Source: Paraburkholderia haematera (GTDB lineage Bacteria > Pseudomonadota > Gammaproteobacteria > Burkholderiales > Burkholderiaceae). Taken from it: a DNA stretch of 64,000 nucleotides. The stretch covers positions 124,001 through 188,000 of the forward strand of contig NZ_CAJNBK010000003.1 of assembly GCF_905220975.1 (NCBI RefSeq). Reading direction: 5' to 3'. Position numbers and translations under genes: made by a program. The number at the start of each line of letters is the position of its first letter. Within the stretch, counting starts at the first letter, position 1. Under the pieces are notes generated by a model. The model had not been told where the DNA came from. It made no database searches and was given only the letters and a program-made list of their open reading frames with translations. Shown in pieces: positions 54,710 to 63,094 of the stretch.

Positions 54710-55090
54710 TCAGGGAGTTTGCTCAGGAGGACGGACACGCGCGGCTTGAGGTTTAGCACTATCCACGCCCGCCAGACTGCCCTCGCCCGCCGGCTGCACG
54801 ACAACGTATCCGCGTTTTTCGAGCGTCCAGCGGTGCCATTGATTGCCATAGGCGCCACACGCAACACCGAACAGTACGGACAGCACCAGTCCGATCGTGC
54901 CGATCGTTTCACCCCACAAGCCAGAGAAGAACAGCAGCGTATTGACCGCCAGCATGACGAAAGTGGCGAACCACATTTTCTTCGACATGGCCCAGATGAA
55001 GCCCAACAGCAACGCGCCCCAACTGAAGCCAGTGGCGACCGCGACGGTTTCGTCCTTGCCGGGGTGCCGGAGGTAGATCTTTTCTGCCAT
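54710..55090 (-). CDS. DUF2628 small membrane protein
   Basis: A 126-residue protein of the DUF2628 family. A short N-terminal part KIYLRHPGKDETVAVATGFSWGALLLGFIWAMSKKMW, here the family parts GFSWGALLLGF and WAMSKKMW, precedes two membrane helices (ATFVMLAVNTLLFFSGLWG, TIGLVLSVLFGVACGAYGN) and a cytosolic tail QWHRWTLEKRGYVVV. Function is unknown; members are often small inner-membrane proteins near stress or envelope genes. Confidence 0.82.
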   Translation of the reverse strand: MAEKIYLRHPGKDETVAVATGFSWGALLLGFIWAMSKKMWFATFVMLAVNTLLFFSGLWGETIGTIGLVLSVLFGVACGAYGNQWHRWTLEKRGYVVVQPAGEGSLAGVDSAKPQAARVRPPEQTP

Positions 55091-55362
55091 TTCCTTTCCT
55101 GAGCGCGATGATGCCTCTAGAGCGAAGCATGACGTTTAACATGTCACGCTGACAAGAACATGAGTTTCTGTGAAATTCGCGCGGCGAAGCACTGTTGAGC
55201 AATGCGCGAGATAGCCGCGTTACCCTGGCATTTCGGACCGACGCTTTGATTCCATAAGGCCAATGAAAGCCCACAGTGCACGCAAAAACGTCCTCGCCCG
55301 CGTCACTGACGATCCCGGCCATAGCTGCTACTCTTTACGCAATCAATCGGAGCACCGCATCC

Positions 55363-55683
55363 ATGGCAACCCAAACACCCTATTCCCCGCAAGCGCCCTC
55401 GCGAGCCGAAGTCAACGCCCTGCCCGGCACCACGGTCATAGAATTCGGCACGAACTGGTGCGGTTTCTGTCAGGGCGCGCAAGCCTTGATTGCGAAAGCC
55501 TTCGAACCCCATGCCGGCGTCAGGCATTTCAAAGTCGAAGACGGCCCCGGCCGCCCGCTCGGCCGCTCTTTCAAGGTCAAACTCTGGCCCACGTTGATTT
55601 TCTTGCGCGACGGCGCCGAAGTCGCACGTATCGTGCGCCCGTCAAGCGCAACGGACATCGCCGAGGCTTTTGCGTCGCTCTGA
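55363..55683 (+). CDS. Thioredoxin-family protein
   Basis: A 106-residue thioredoxin. The active site is FGTNWCGFCQGAQALI near residues 25-40 with CGFC; the cis-Pro loop is KLWPTLIFLRDG near residue 70. The two extended parts match the Trx fold; no signal peptide, so it acts in the cytosol. ATG 55363 has GGAG; an earlier in-frame ATG at 55276 would add a leader without features. It precedes the aldolase gene by 43 bases. Confidence 0.87.
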   Translation: MATQTPYSPQAPSRAEVNALPGTTVIEFGTNWCGFCQGAQALIAKAFEPHAGVRHFKVEDGPGRPLGRSFKVKLWPTLIFLRDGAEVARIVRPSSATDIAEAFASL

Positions 55684-55726
55684 ACCAAGACTTCATCTGC
55701 AAACCGGCTTAAAGGGAGTACACCTC

Positions 55727-56746
55727 ATGGACACCCGTAGCGAGCTGCAAGCCACCGTCAACGCGATGGTCCAACCCGGCAAAGGTCTTCTCGCCGCCGA
55801 CGAAAGCGGCCCGACCATCGCCAAACGCTTCAAGACGATCGGTCTCGAATCCAGCGAGGAAAACCGCCGCGCCTACCGCAACCTGCTGCTCACCACGCCA
55901 GGGCTCGGCGCATTCGTGAGCGGCGTGATCCTTTACGAAGAAACGCTCGGGCAGAAAGCGGACGACGGCACGCCTTTCCCGCAACTCGCCGGCAAAAATG
56001 GCATCGTACCCGGCATCAAAGTGGACCTCGGCAAGATTCCGCTCGCGCTCGCTCCCGGTGACGAAATCACCGAAGGTCTCGACGGCCTCGCCAAGCGTTT
56101 CGTCGACTACAAGCGGCAAGGCGCGCGCTTCGCGAAATGGCGCGCGGTCTACAACATCACAGCGAGCTTGCCGAGCCGCCTCGCCATTGAAGCGAATGCC
56201 GACGCCCTCGCGCGTTACGCGGCGATCTCGCAGGAAGCGGGCATTGTGCCGATCGTCGAACCGGAAGTGCTCATGGACGGCGACCACACGATCGGACGCT
56301 GCGCGGAAGTGACCGAGGCCGTCCTTCACGAGGTCTTTAACGCGCTGCACCGGCATCGCGTGGTGCTCGAACATATCCTGCTGAAACCGAGCATGGTGCT
56401 GGCGGGCGCTGAACATGCGCAGCAATCGTCTACCGCGGATATCGCGGCGCATACCGTGCGGATACTCAAACGCACGGTGCCGACGGCGGTGCCAGGGATC
56501 GTATTCCTGTCCGGCGGGCAAACGCCGGAAGAGGCAACGGCCAATCTCGACGCCATGAATCGCCTCGGGCCGCTGCCCTGGAATCTGAGCTTCTCGTATG
56601 GGCGCGCGTTGCAGGAACCGCCGCTGCAAGCGTGGAGGGGTCAGGCGAGTAACGTCAAGGAAGCCCAGGCGGCGTTGCTCAAGCGCGCCCGTTTGAACAG
56701 CGCGGCTGCGCTCGGCAAGTACGACGCGGCGCACGAAAAGGGCTAG
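55727..56746 (+). CDS. Class I fructose-bisphosphate aldolase
   Basis: A 339-residue Schiff-base aldolase. It starts ELQATVNAMVQPGKGLLAADES (GKG-LLAADES signature), then GVILYEETLGQ, GIVPGIKVDLG, KWRAVYNI, PIVEPEVLMDG, the catalytic Lys in HILLKPSMVLAG near residue 224 and IVFLSGGQTPEEAT near residue 265. It cleaves or forms fructose 1,6-bisphosphate in the cytosol. AAAGGGAG precedes ATG 55727. Burkholderia mostly rely on a class II enzyme, so this is probably a second aldolase. gnd (51974) and transketolase (63095) are in the same neighbourhood. Confidence 0.93.
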   Translation: MDTRSELQATVNAMVQPGKGLLAADESGPTIAKRFKTIGLESSEENRRAYRNLLLTTPGLGAFVSGVILYEETLGQKADDGTPFPQLAGKNGIVPGIKVDLGKIPLALAPGDEITEGLDGLAKRFVDYKRQGARFAKWRAVYNITASLPSRLAIEANADALARYAAISQEAGIVPIVEPEVLMDGDHTIGRCAEVTEAVLHEVFNALHRHRVVLEHILLKPSMVLAGAEHAQQSSTADIAAHTVRILKRTVPTAVPGIVFLSGGQTPEEATANLDAMNRLGPLPWNLSFSYGRALQEPPLQAWRGQASNVKEAQAALLKRARLNSAAALGKYDAAHEKG

Positions 56747-56810
56747 CCCCTACGGTCAGCACAACCCACGCGTGCCGCCGCTTGCCGGTAAGCATCCGAA
56801 GGTGCGCGCC

Positions 56811-58979
56811 TTACGGTTCGCACACCACCAGGGCGTGCAGTTCGTCGATATTGAAGGGTTTGGCAAGTATCGCCACGCCGAGCCTGCGCGCCCGTTCGAG
56901 CTCGTCGGCGTAGCCCGTCATCAGTGCGATCTTTTGCGCGGGCCACGCGCTGCGTATCTTCTCCGCGAGGTCGATACCGTTGAGCCGGCCCGGCATCTGA
57001 ATGTCGGACAGCACGAGTTCGAACTTCGCGCCGCCGCTCAGCACGTCGAGCGCCTGGTCGGCGGTCGGTTCGTGCCGCACTTCGCAGCCGAAGGTTTCGA
57101 GCACGGCGGCAACGCCCGCCGCCACGTCTTCGTTGTCTTCCACTAACAGCACGACGCCCTTCGGCACCAGCACCGGCTGTTGCGTTGTTTCGACCTCCGG
57201 CACCATCGCCTTCTGCCGATCGCGATGGCGCGGCAAATAAAGTCTGACCGTCGTGCCGCGGCCCGGCACGCTATCGATTTTGGCCGTGCCACCTGCCTGT
57301 TCGCACATGGCGAGGACCTGGGCGAGGCCGAGGCCGGTGCCCGAGCCGCGCAGCTTGGTGGTGAACAGCGGCTCGAACGCGCGGCGGGAGACGGCTTCGG
57401 GCATGCCTTCGCCGTCGTCGGAGCAGGCGATGAGCACGTATTCGCCATCGGGCAGCAAGGTATCGCTGCCCACCAGGCGGTTGTTCTGGCAACGAATCAC
57501 GAAGCGGCCGCCGCGCGGCATCGCATCGCGCGCATTGACCGCCAGATTCATGATCGCGAATTCGAGGTCGGTCGCATCGGCCAGTACCTGCCAGACGTTC
57601 TCGACCATGTTCAAGGCCATTTCGATGTTGTCGCCGAGCGCAGCGTCGATCAGCGGTGCGGCGCTCGGCAGCCAGGTGGCGAGGTTGACCGGTTCCTGCT
57701 TGAGCGGCCGTTTCTTCGCCACGCTGAGGAGCTGGCGCGTGAGCGATTCCGCCGTGGCGGTGGCGCGTTCAATGGCTTGCACCTCTTTTTCCAGGTTGTT
57801 ATAGCGCTTCAGGCGCGAAAGTTCGGTGTTGGCCGCGACCACCATCAGCAGATTGTTGAAGTCGTGCGCGACATTGGCGACGAGATTGCCGAGCGCACCC
57901 ATGCGCTGCAATTGCCGGCTCGACGCCTCCGCGGAAAGACGCATGGCCACTTCGCCTTGCCAGCGTTCCCACGCGCGACGCTCGCGGGCGAGCTGACGCA
58001 GCGAGAAAAACACCAGCAGCCAGATCGCCAGGCAAGGCACGGCCGTGACCGCCGCGATCGCCATGAAATGCCGGCGCCAGGCGGCGTCGATCGCGTCAGT
58101 CGCATACGCGCTCAAGACGTAGAGCGGATAGTCGCCGACCCGCCGAAACGCCAGCAATCGTTCGACGCCGTCAACCGTTGAAGTCAGACGGATGTGACCG
58201 AATAGCTGCTTGTCACGCATTGCCGCGGTAAACGCGCTCTGCTGGCTGGGCTTCGCGCCGGCCGGCCACGCCGGATAGCGCACCAGCAAACTTCCGTCCT
58301 GGCGGTACAGCCCCAACGAGAGCGACGTATCGCCATTAGTCAGCTCACGGTAGAAACGCGAAAAGTACTCGGTGCGCATCGCCACGGCCACCACACCGAG
58401 AAATTGCCCATTCTCGCCAGAGCGGCCGGTTGCGGTGTTGAACACATTGGTCTGCGACAGCGGCCCGAACATGGGTTCGGAAAAATAGGGCTGCGGCCGC
58501 ATTGCCTTGGCGGCCGTGAAGTCATCGCGCCGACTCGTCGACATGACCGGCGCCGGGAAAGCCCGGCTCGACAGCAGCAAATCGCCGTTCGCGCCAAGCA
58601 CGTAAATCGACGCGACCTGCGCAAAGTCGCCGCCGATTTGCCGCAAACGGTCGTGCAATCCGGCTTCCTGCGCGCGAATCCGCGCATCGTCGTCATTGCC
58701 GAGCAGGTCGACGATGCGCGAGGCCATCTGCTGGTTGAGGTCCAGCACCTTGACGGCCTGTTCCTCGGTCACGCGCGCGAGCCGGTCGATCATGTCGTTC
58801 GAATCGGCAATCCGGCGCTGATAATCGAAATACCCATAGCCCGCGAGGCAGGCCAGAGGAAACACAATCGAAACGGCGAGCACGATCAGAAGCATGCGCC
58901 GCGTCGCCGCGAAATTACGCGACGGCATAGGGAAATCGACTGCGACACGCTCCGCACGTTGCACGGTCACAATCTCCAT
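56811..58979 (-). CDS. Membrane hybrid histidine kinase with dCache sensor and C-terminal receiver
   Basis: A 722-residue hybrid kinase. TM1 is MLLIVLAVSIVFPLACLAGYG (residues about 29-49), a periplasmic double-Cache sensor spans about 55-300, and TM2 is FMAIAAVTAVPCLAIWLLVFF near residue 305. The His lies in LVANVAHDFNNLLMVV near residue 370 (HDFNN type), then N box MNLAVNARDAMPRGG, G2 box GTGLGLAQVLAMCEQAGG and a receiver with Asp in LVLSDIQMPGRLNG near residue 656. The sequence shows no HAMP. This design detects small ligands outside the cell. No separate output regulator is adjacent, except the receiver protein at 59601. Confidence 0.9.
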   Translation of the reverse strand: MEIVTVQRAERVAVDFPMPSRNFAATRRMLLIVLAVSIVFPLACLAGYGYFDYQRRIADSNDMIDRLARVTEEQAVKVLDLNQQMASRIVDLLGNDDDARIRAQEAGLHDRLRQIGGDFAQVASIYVLGANGDLLLSSRAFPAPVMSTSRRDDFTAAKAMRPQPYFSEPMFGPLSQTNVFNTATGRSGENGQFLGVVAVAMRTEYFSRFYRELTNGDTSLSLGLYRQDGSLLVRYPAWPAGAKPSQQSAFTAAMRDKQLFGHIRLTSTVDGVERLLAFRRVGDYPLYVLSAYATDAIDAAWRRHFMAIAAVTAVPCLAIWLLVFFSLRQLARERRAWERWQGEVAMRLSAEASSRQLQRMGALGNLVANVAHDFNNLLMVVAANTELSRLKRYNNLEKEVQAIERATATAESLTRQLLSVAKKRPLKQEPVNLATWLPSAAPLIDAALGDNIEMALNMVENVWQVLADATDLEFAIMNLAVNARDAMPRGGRFVIRCQNNRLVGSDTLLPDGEYVLIACSDDGEGMPEAVSRRAFEPLFTTKLRGSGTGLGLAQVLAMCEQAGGTAKIDSVPGRGTTVRLYLPRHRDRQKAMVPEVETTQQPVLVPKGVVLLVEDNEDVAAGVAAVLETFGCEVRHEPTADQALDVLSGGAKFELVLSDIQMPGRLNGIDLAEKIRSAWPAQKIALMTGYADELERARRLGVAILAKPFNIDELHALVVCEP

Positions 58980-59600
58980 GAAGGATGAGTACAGGTTGGG
59001 CCGGCAGTGAGCAACGCGCCCACGTTGTTCGTGCGCTATTTCCTTTCCCCGAATCTACCGGAATTTACCGCACTTCCGCCGTTCTCCATAGCGTGCCGGG
59101 CAATGAAAGCGACTCACGTGCCGGGTTCTAGCCTGGCACACGGATTGCCGGCGATGGGGCGTCCACCGATTTGCCGCCCGCTGCGTGTTGCAGCGCGGCG
59201 AAGGCGCGCTGCGGCTCGTGAAGGCTCGTGAACGCAAAGCTATCCGGAATCGCGCAAACGCCATACCTGGCCGCTGGTGCTCGCGCCAGGCCCTAACTTC
59301 GCCAGATTGCCGGGGGCGTTCGCTTTCGTCAGAGGTAAGTGGTTCTTCCAGTCGATCGAATACGCGTTGCGCAAAGCGCAACACGCCCTTTGGGCAATCG
59401 CGGAGAAACGCTTGAATATGCTTGAATACGGCGTACAAGCACTACGTGTGACGTGTTGCGTGACGTGTGCGCCGTGGAGATGAACAAGATGAATAGGGAC
59501 GGGAATGACGTGGGACAGGAGCGCGTCCGCTGAACCGGCCATCCGGCTATAGGAATGTCCAGCGAGGGCATCGCAGCAGAATTAACGCATCGCGCATGAT
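58980..59600. other. Intergenic stretch of about 620 bases, nothing recognised
   Basis: It separates the hybrid kinase and the receiver gene, both on the minus strand. Short frames occur on both strands without domain, signal or ribosome site. A small RNA could hide here, but I see no clear promoter-terminator pair. Confidence 0.45.
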
Positions 59601-60059
59601 TCACGGCGGCCCGATTGCATGCAGCGCGGCGGCCGACTCGAGCAAGCGTAAAAGGCGTTCGGGCGTCAGGGGTTTGGCACAATGCGCGTCGAAACCCGCG
59701 GCCCTGGCACGCGCCCGGTCTTCGCGCGAAGCAAAAGCCGTACAGGCCACCAGCAGCATGTCCGAAGTCGATGGGTTGGCGCGCAGACGGCGAGCCAGCT
59801 CGAGACCATCCAGGACAGGCATCTTGATGTCGAGCACGACGGCGAACGGCTGCCACTCACAGGCCATCCCGCAAACGGCGAGCGGATCGATCAGCGCACG
59901 GCACTCGAAACCATCGGCATTCAGCAGCATCTGCAGAGCTTCTGCGGCTTCCCGGTAATCGTCGACCACGAGCACGCGGCGGTTCGATGCCATCGCATAC
60001 GGGATAGGCCGCCAGACCACGACGTCATCGTTCTCGTCCATTCTGTTGTCGAACGTCAC
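59601..60059 (-). CDS. Stand-alone CheY-like receiver protein
   Basis: A 152-residue protein consisting of one receiver domain: RRVLVVDDYREAAEALQMLL, phospho-Asp in AVVLDIKMPVLDGLELAR near residue 77, Thr in LVACTAFAS and Lys in AHCAKPLTPERLL. There is no output domain. The start is GTG 60059 (GGGAGAAGAGG upstream) or ATG 60041. It likely passes phosphate within a relay of the two nearby hybrid kinases (56811-58979 and 60741-63062). Confidence 0.85.
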   Translation of the reverse strand: MTFDNRMDENDDVVVWRPIPYAMASNRRVLVVDDYREAAEALQMLLNADGFECRALIDPLAVCGMACEWQPFAVVLDIKMPVLDGLELARRLRANPSTSDMLLVACTAFASREDRARARAAGFDAHCAKPLTPERLLRLLESAAALHAIGPP

Positions 60060-60613
60060 CCTCTTCTCCCTGGCTGCTTCATGGTGCCGTTATTGGGCAC
60101 CGAGGACCCTGCGTGCAAGATTCGCTCCACCGCGCGGCGAGCGTCTGTTTCACCCCATCGCGCGCGAGGCATACGCTTCGGTTTTCGCCACGCCGCGCCC
60201 GATCCACCGCTACACACGCGCTACCTCAACACCATAGCGCAGCGGGCGGACTGCCGCTTCCTGATTTATGCTGTCTTGACGCCTCCCGATACATCGTGCG
60301 CAAACACGGGATATTGCGTTGAAATATCGATGAAACGCACTTCCGTCGTGCATGCCGCCCTTGCTGCGTGCATTGCGCATAACTTCATGTCCACCTCGCG
60401 CATCATCGACCGCTGTATACGAACGGATATAGTCGTAGCGAGTTCGGGAAAACACCCAGGGCCGTCGAAGCGAACCGGGCGTGCGAGCGGAACACACGGC
60501 GTCCCGATGACTCCGTGCAAACCCGGCCTTGTGGCGAGACTGCGGTAACATGCCCCATCGATGCCGGGCCTGGCGTTTTCGCCGCCGATCCCGGCAAGTA
60601 ACAGGACTCGACG
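60060..60613. other. Intergenic stretch of about 550 bases, divergent promoter region
   Basis: No supported gene. It lies between the divergent receiver gene and the rsbQ remnant/kinase pair, and should hold both promoters. Frames on both strands are open because of base composition but have no domain. Confidence 0.45.
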
Positions 60614-60736
60614 ATGAGCTGCAGCAAGCGCAATAACGTAAAGATTTTCGATAGCGGCAAGTGGAGCATGGTGCTGGCGCATGGCTTCGGCCGCGATCAG
60701 AACGTGGGGCGCAACTTCGAACCGCTCTGCCTGTAA
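60614..60736 (+). pseudogene. Truncated RsbQ-type alpha/beta hydrolase (40 codons)
   Basis: The frame reads MSCSKRNNVKIFDSGKWSMV and then LAHGFGRDQNVGRNFEPLCL before TAA 60734-60736. KRNNVK...GSGK-like start, the oxyanion loop AHGFG-CDQN (here AHGFGRDQN) and the following residues match the N-terminus of RsbQ hydrolases, which are about 270 residues. The Ser-His-Asp active site is therefore gone. The kinase gene starts four bases later. RsbQ normally works with a PAS-domain partner, so the remnant explains the origin of the next gene. Confidence 0.75.
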
Positions 60737-60740
60737 GACG

Positions 60741-63062
60741 ATGCAGAGTACGCACCGTCCATTGCCGTCCTCCGATGCCCTGTTCGAGCACGCCGCGTGC
60801 GGCCTGCTTGTAACGACTCCTGACGGCTGGATCCTGCGCGTCAACGCCACCTTCTGTGGCTGGCTCGGCTTTAGCGCGGCGGAGCTCGCCGACGTGAAGC
60901 GCATTCAGGATCTGCTGACCGCCGGCGGCAAGACGTTCTATCAGACGCACTGGTCGCCGCTGCTGCATATGCAGGGTTCGGTGGCCGAGGTCAAACTGAA
61001 CATGATGCATCGGGACGGCCACCTGGTGCCGATGCTGCTCAACGCAGTGAGCCGCCAACACGGGGAAAGCAGCTACCACGAAGTGGCGGTGCTGATCGTC
61101 CCGGATCGTCACAAATACGAACAGGAACTGCTGCTCGCGCGCCGCAACGCCGAAGCCTCGGTCGCCGCGCATCAACTCGCGCAAAAAGAATTGCAGGAGA
61201 GCCGTGACGTGCTGAGCCTCGCCATGCGCGGGGCACGCATGGGTGCGTGGTCGCATGAACCGAAGTCAGGCAAATTCTGGTGGAGTCGCGAACTCGAAGC
61301 ACTCGCGGGCTACGCCGAGGGACGTTTCGCGAAAATGCCCGATGGCTTTTTCGAACTGATTCATCCCGGCGACCTGATCGCGCTCGCCGAAGCCGTCGAC
61401 CATGCAGTGGCAAGCGGTGACGACTACGTCGCCGAATTCCGCTTCATGCATGCAAGCGGCGACTGGTGCTGGATGGAGGGGCGCGGCCGCGCCACCTACG
61501 ACCGCAACGGCGAGCCGCTGACAATCTACGGCCTCGGCATCGACATCACCGAACGCAAGGACGCGCAGACCGTTCTGCTGCGCCAGGCGGCCATTTTCGA
61601 ACACCTGAGCGACGCCATCGTCATCACGGATCTACGAGGCAACATCACCGATTTCAACGCCGGCGGCGAGCGCATGCTGGGCTATCGGATGCGCGACATT
61701 CTCGGCAAGCCGATTGCGATGTTCACGCCGCCCAAAGACGCATTGCGCATTCGCCGGGAAGCGCTCGCCGCACTCGCCGCCGAAGGTACGTGGCGCAGCG
61801 AACTGACGTTCGTGCGGCGCGACGGCACACACGGCGTCTGTGAAACGGTGGTCAAGCCGTTGGCGAATGCGCGCGGCGACATCTACGGCGCGGTCAGCGT
61901 GAGCCGCGACATCACCGGGCGCAGGCGTGCCGAACAGCAATTGCAGCGGTTGAATCTGGAACTCTCGAAGGCCGACCGCCGCAAAGACGAATTTCTCGCC
62001 ACGCTCGCGCACGAGTTGCGCAATCCGCTCGCGCCGATGCGCAATGTGCTTGAAATCCTGCGTCTGAAAGACTTCGCCGACCCGCAACTGAGCTGGTCCC
62101 GCGACGTGTTCGACCGCCAATTGCAACACATGACTCATCTGGTCGACGACCTGCTTGAAGTGTCGCGCATCACGCAGGGCAAGCTCGAATTGCGCAAGCA
62201 GCGGCTCGAACTCGCACGTGCGATGCAGGCCGCCATGGAAGCAGCGCGGCCCACCGTCCAGGCGTCGGCGCATCATCTGAGCGTGACGTTGCCGCGCGAG
62301 GCGCTCTACCTCGACGCCGACCCCACGCGCCTGTCGCAAATGATCCTGAACCTGCTGAACAACGCCGCCAAGTACACGCCGCCCGGCGGCAGCATCTCGC
62401 TTGCCGCGTCGCGTGAAGGCGATGAGGCCGTGATCGTCGTGCGCGATTCAGGTATCGGCATTCCGCGCGAGCATCTGGACAGTGTGTTCGAAATGTTCTC
62501 GCAACTCGCCCCGGCGCTGGAGCGCTCGCAAGGCGGTCTCGGCATCGGCCTTGCGTTGGTGCGCGGGCTCGCCGAACTTCACGGCGGCACCGTGGCCGCG
62601 TTCAGCGGCGGTCCAGGCAGCGGCAGCGAGTTCGTGATTCGTCTGCCGCTATCAAAGGCGGCTCCAGAGCCGGCAAATAGTTCGCTATCCGAAGTGCCGT
62701 GCTCAGCGCGCTTACGCGTGGTGATCGTCGACGACAACGCGGATGCCGCCGAAAGCCTCGCCATGGTGCTCGAGCTCGAAGGTCACGAGGTGCGCACGGC
62801 CGGCGACGGCGTCGCCGGGCTCCGGCTGATCGGCGAATTCGCGCCGCAGGCGGTGATTCTCGATATCGGCTTGCCACTCCTGAACGGGTATGAAGTGGCG
62901 CGGCACATTCGTCGCGATCGTCAGGACACCGGCATTCTGCTGATCGCCGTCACCGGTTGGGGCCAACAGCAGGACAAGCAGAGCGCCGAAGAGGCCGGCT
63001 TCGACCATCACTTCACCAAGCCGGTCGATCCGCGGGAATTGCAGCGGGTTCTGAGCCGCTAG
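60741..63062 (+). CDS. Soluble PAS hybrid histidine kinase with C-terminal receiver
   Basis: A 773-residue kinase without TM segments. PAS 1 (DALFEHAACGLLVTTPDGWI, FCGWLGFSAAEL) spans about 10-110 and is of the RsbP-partner type; PAS 2 (WWSRELEALAGYAEGRF, DITERKDA) about 160-275; PAS 3 (FEHLSDAIVITDLRG, MLGYRMRDILGK) about 285-400. The His is in LATLAHELRNPLAPM near residue 423, N box LLNNAAKYTPPGG, G2 GIGLALVRGLAELHGG, then a receiver with Asp in VILDIGLPLLNGYE near residue 706. Cytosolic. In its relatives the hydrolase RsbQ makes the ligand for PAS 1; here RsbQ is truncated, so the kinase may lack its native signal. Confidence 0.9.
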   Translation: MQSTHRPLPSSDALFEHAACGLLVTTPDGWILRVNATFCGWLGFSAAELADVKRIQDLLTAGGKTFYQTHWSPLLHMQGSVAEVKLNMMHRDGHLVPMLLNAVSRQHGESSYHEVAVLIVPDRHKYEQELLLARRNAEASVAAHQLAQKELQESRDVLSLAMRGARMGAWSHEPKSGKFWWSRELEALAGYAEGRFAKMPDGFFELIHPGDLIALAEAVDHAVASGDDYVAEFRFMHASGDWCWMEGRGRATYDRNGEPLTIYGLGIDITERKDAQTVLLRQAAIFEHLSDAIVITDLRGNITDFNAGGERMLGYRMRDILGKPIAMFTPPKDALRIRREALAALAAEGTWRSELTFVRRDGTHGVCETVVKPLANARGDIYGAVSVSRDITGRRRAEQQLQRLNLELSKADRRKDEFLATLAHELRNPLAPMRNVLEILRLKDFADPQLSWSRDVFDRQLQHMTHLVDDLLEVSRITQGKLELRKQRLELARAMQAAMEAARPTVQASAHHLSVTLPREALYLDADPTRLSQMILNLLNNAAKYTPPGGSISLAASREGDEAVIVVRDSGIGIPREHLDSVFEMFSQLAPALERSQGGLGIGLALVRGLAELHGGTVAAFSGGPGSGSEFVIRLPLSKAAPEPANSSLSEVPCSARLRVVIVDDNADAAESLAMVLELEGHEVRTAGDGVAGLRLIGEFAPQAVILDIGLPLLNGYEVARHIRRDRQDTGILLIAVTGWGQQQDKQSAEEAGFDHHFTKPVDPRELQRVLSR

Positions 63063-63094
63063 GACGCGCACGTCCGCAAACACGCGCCCCGCGC

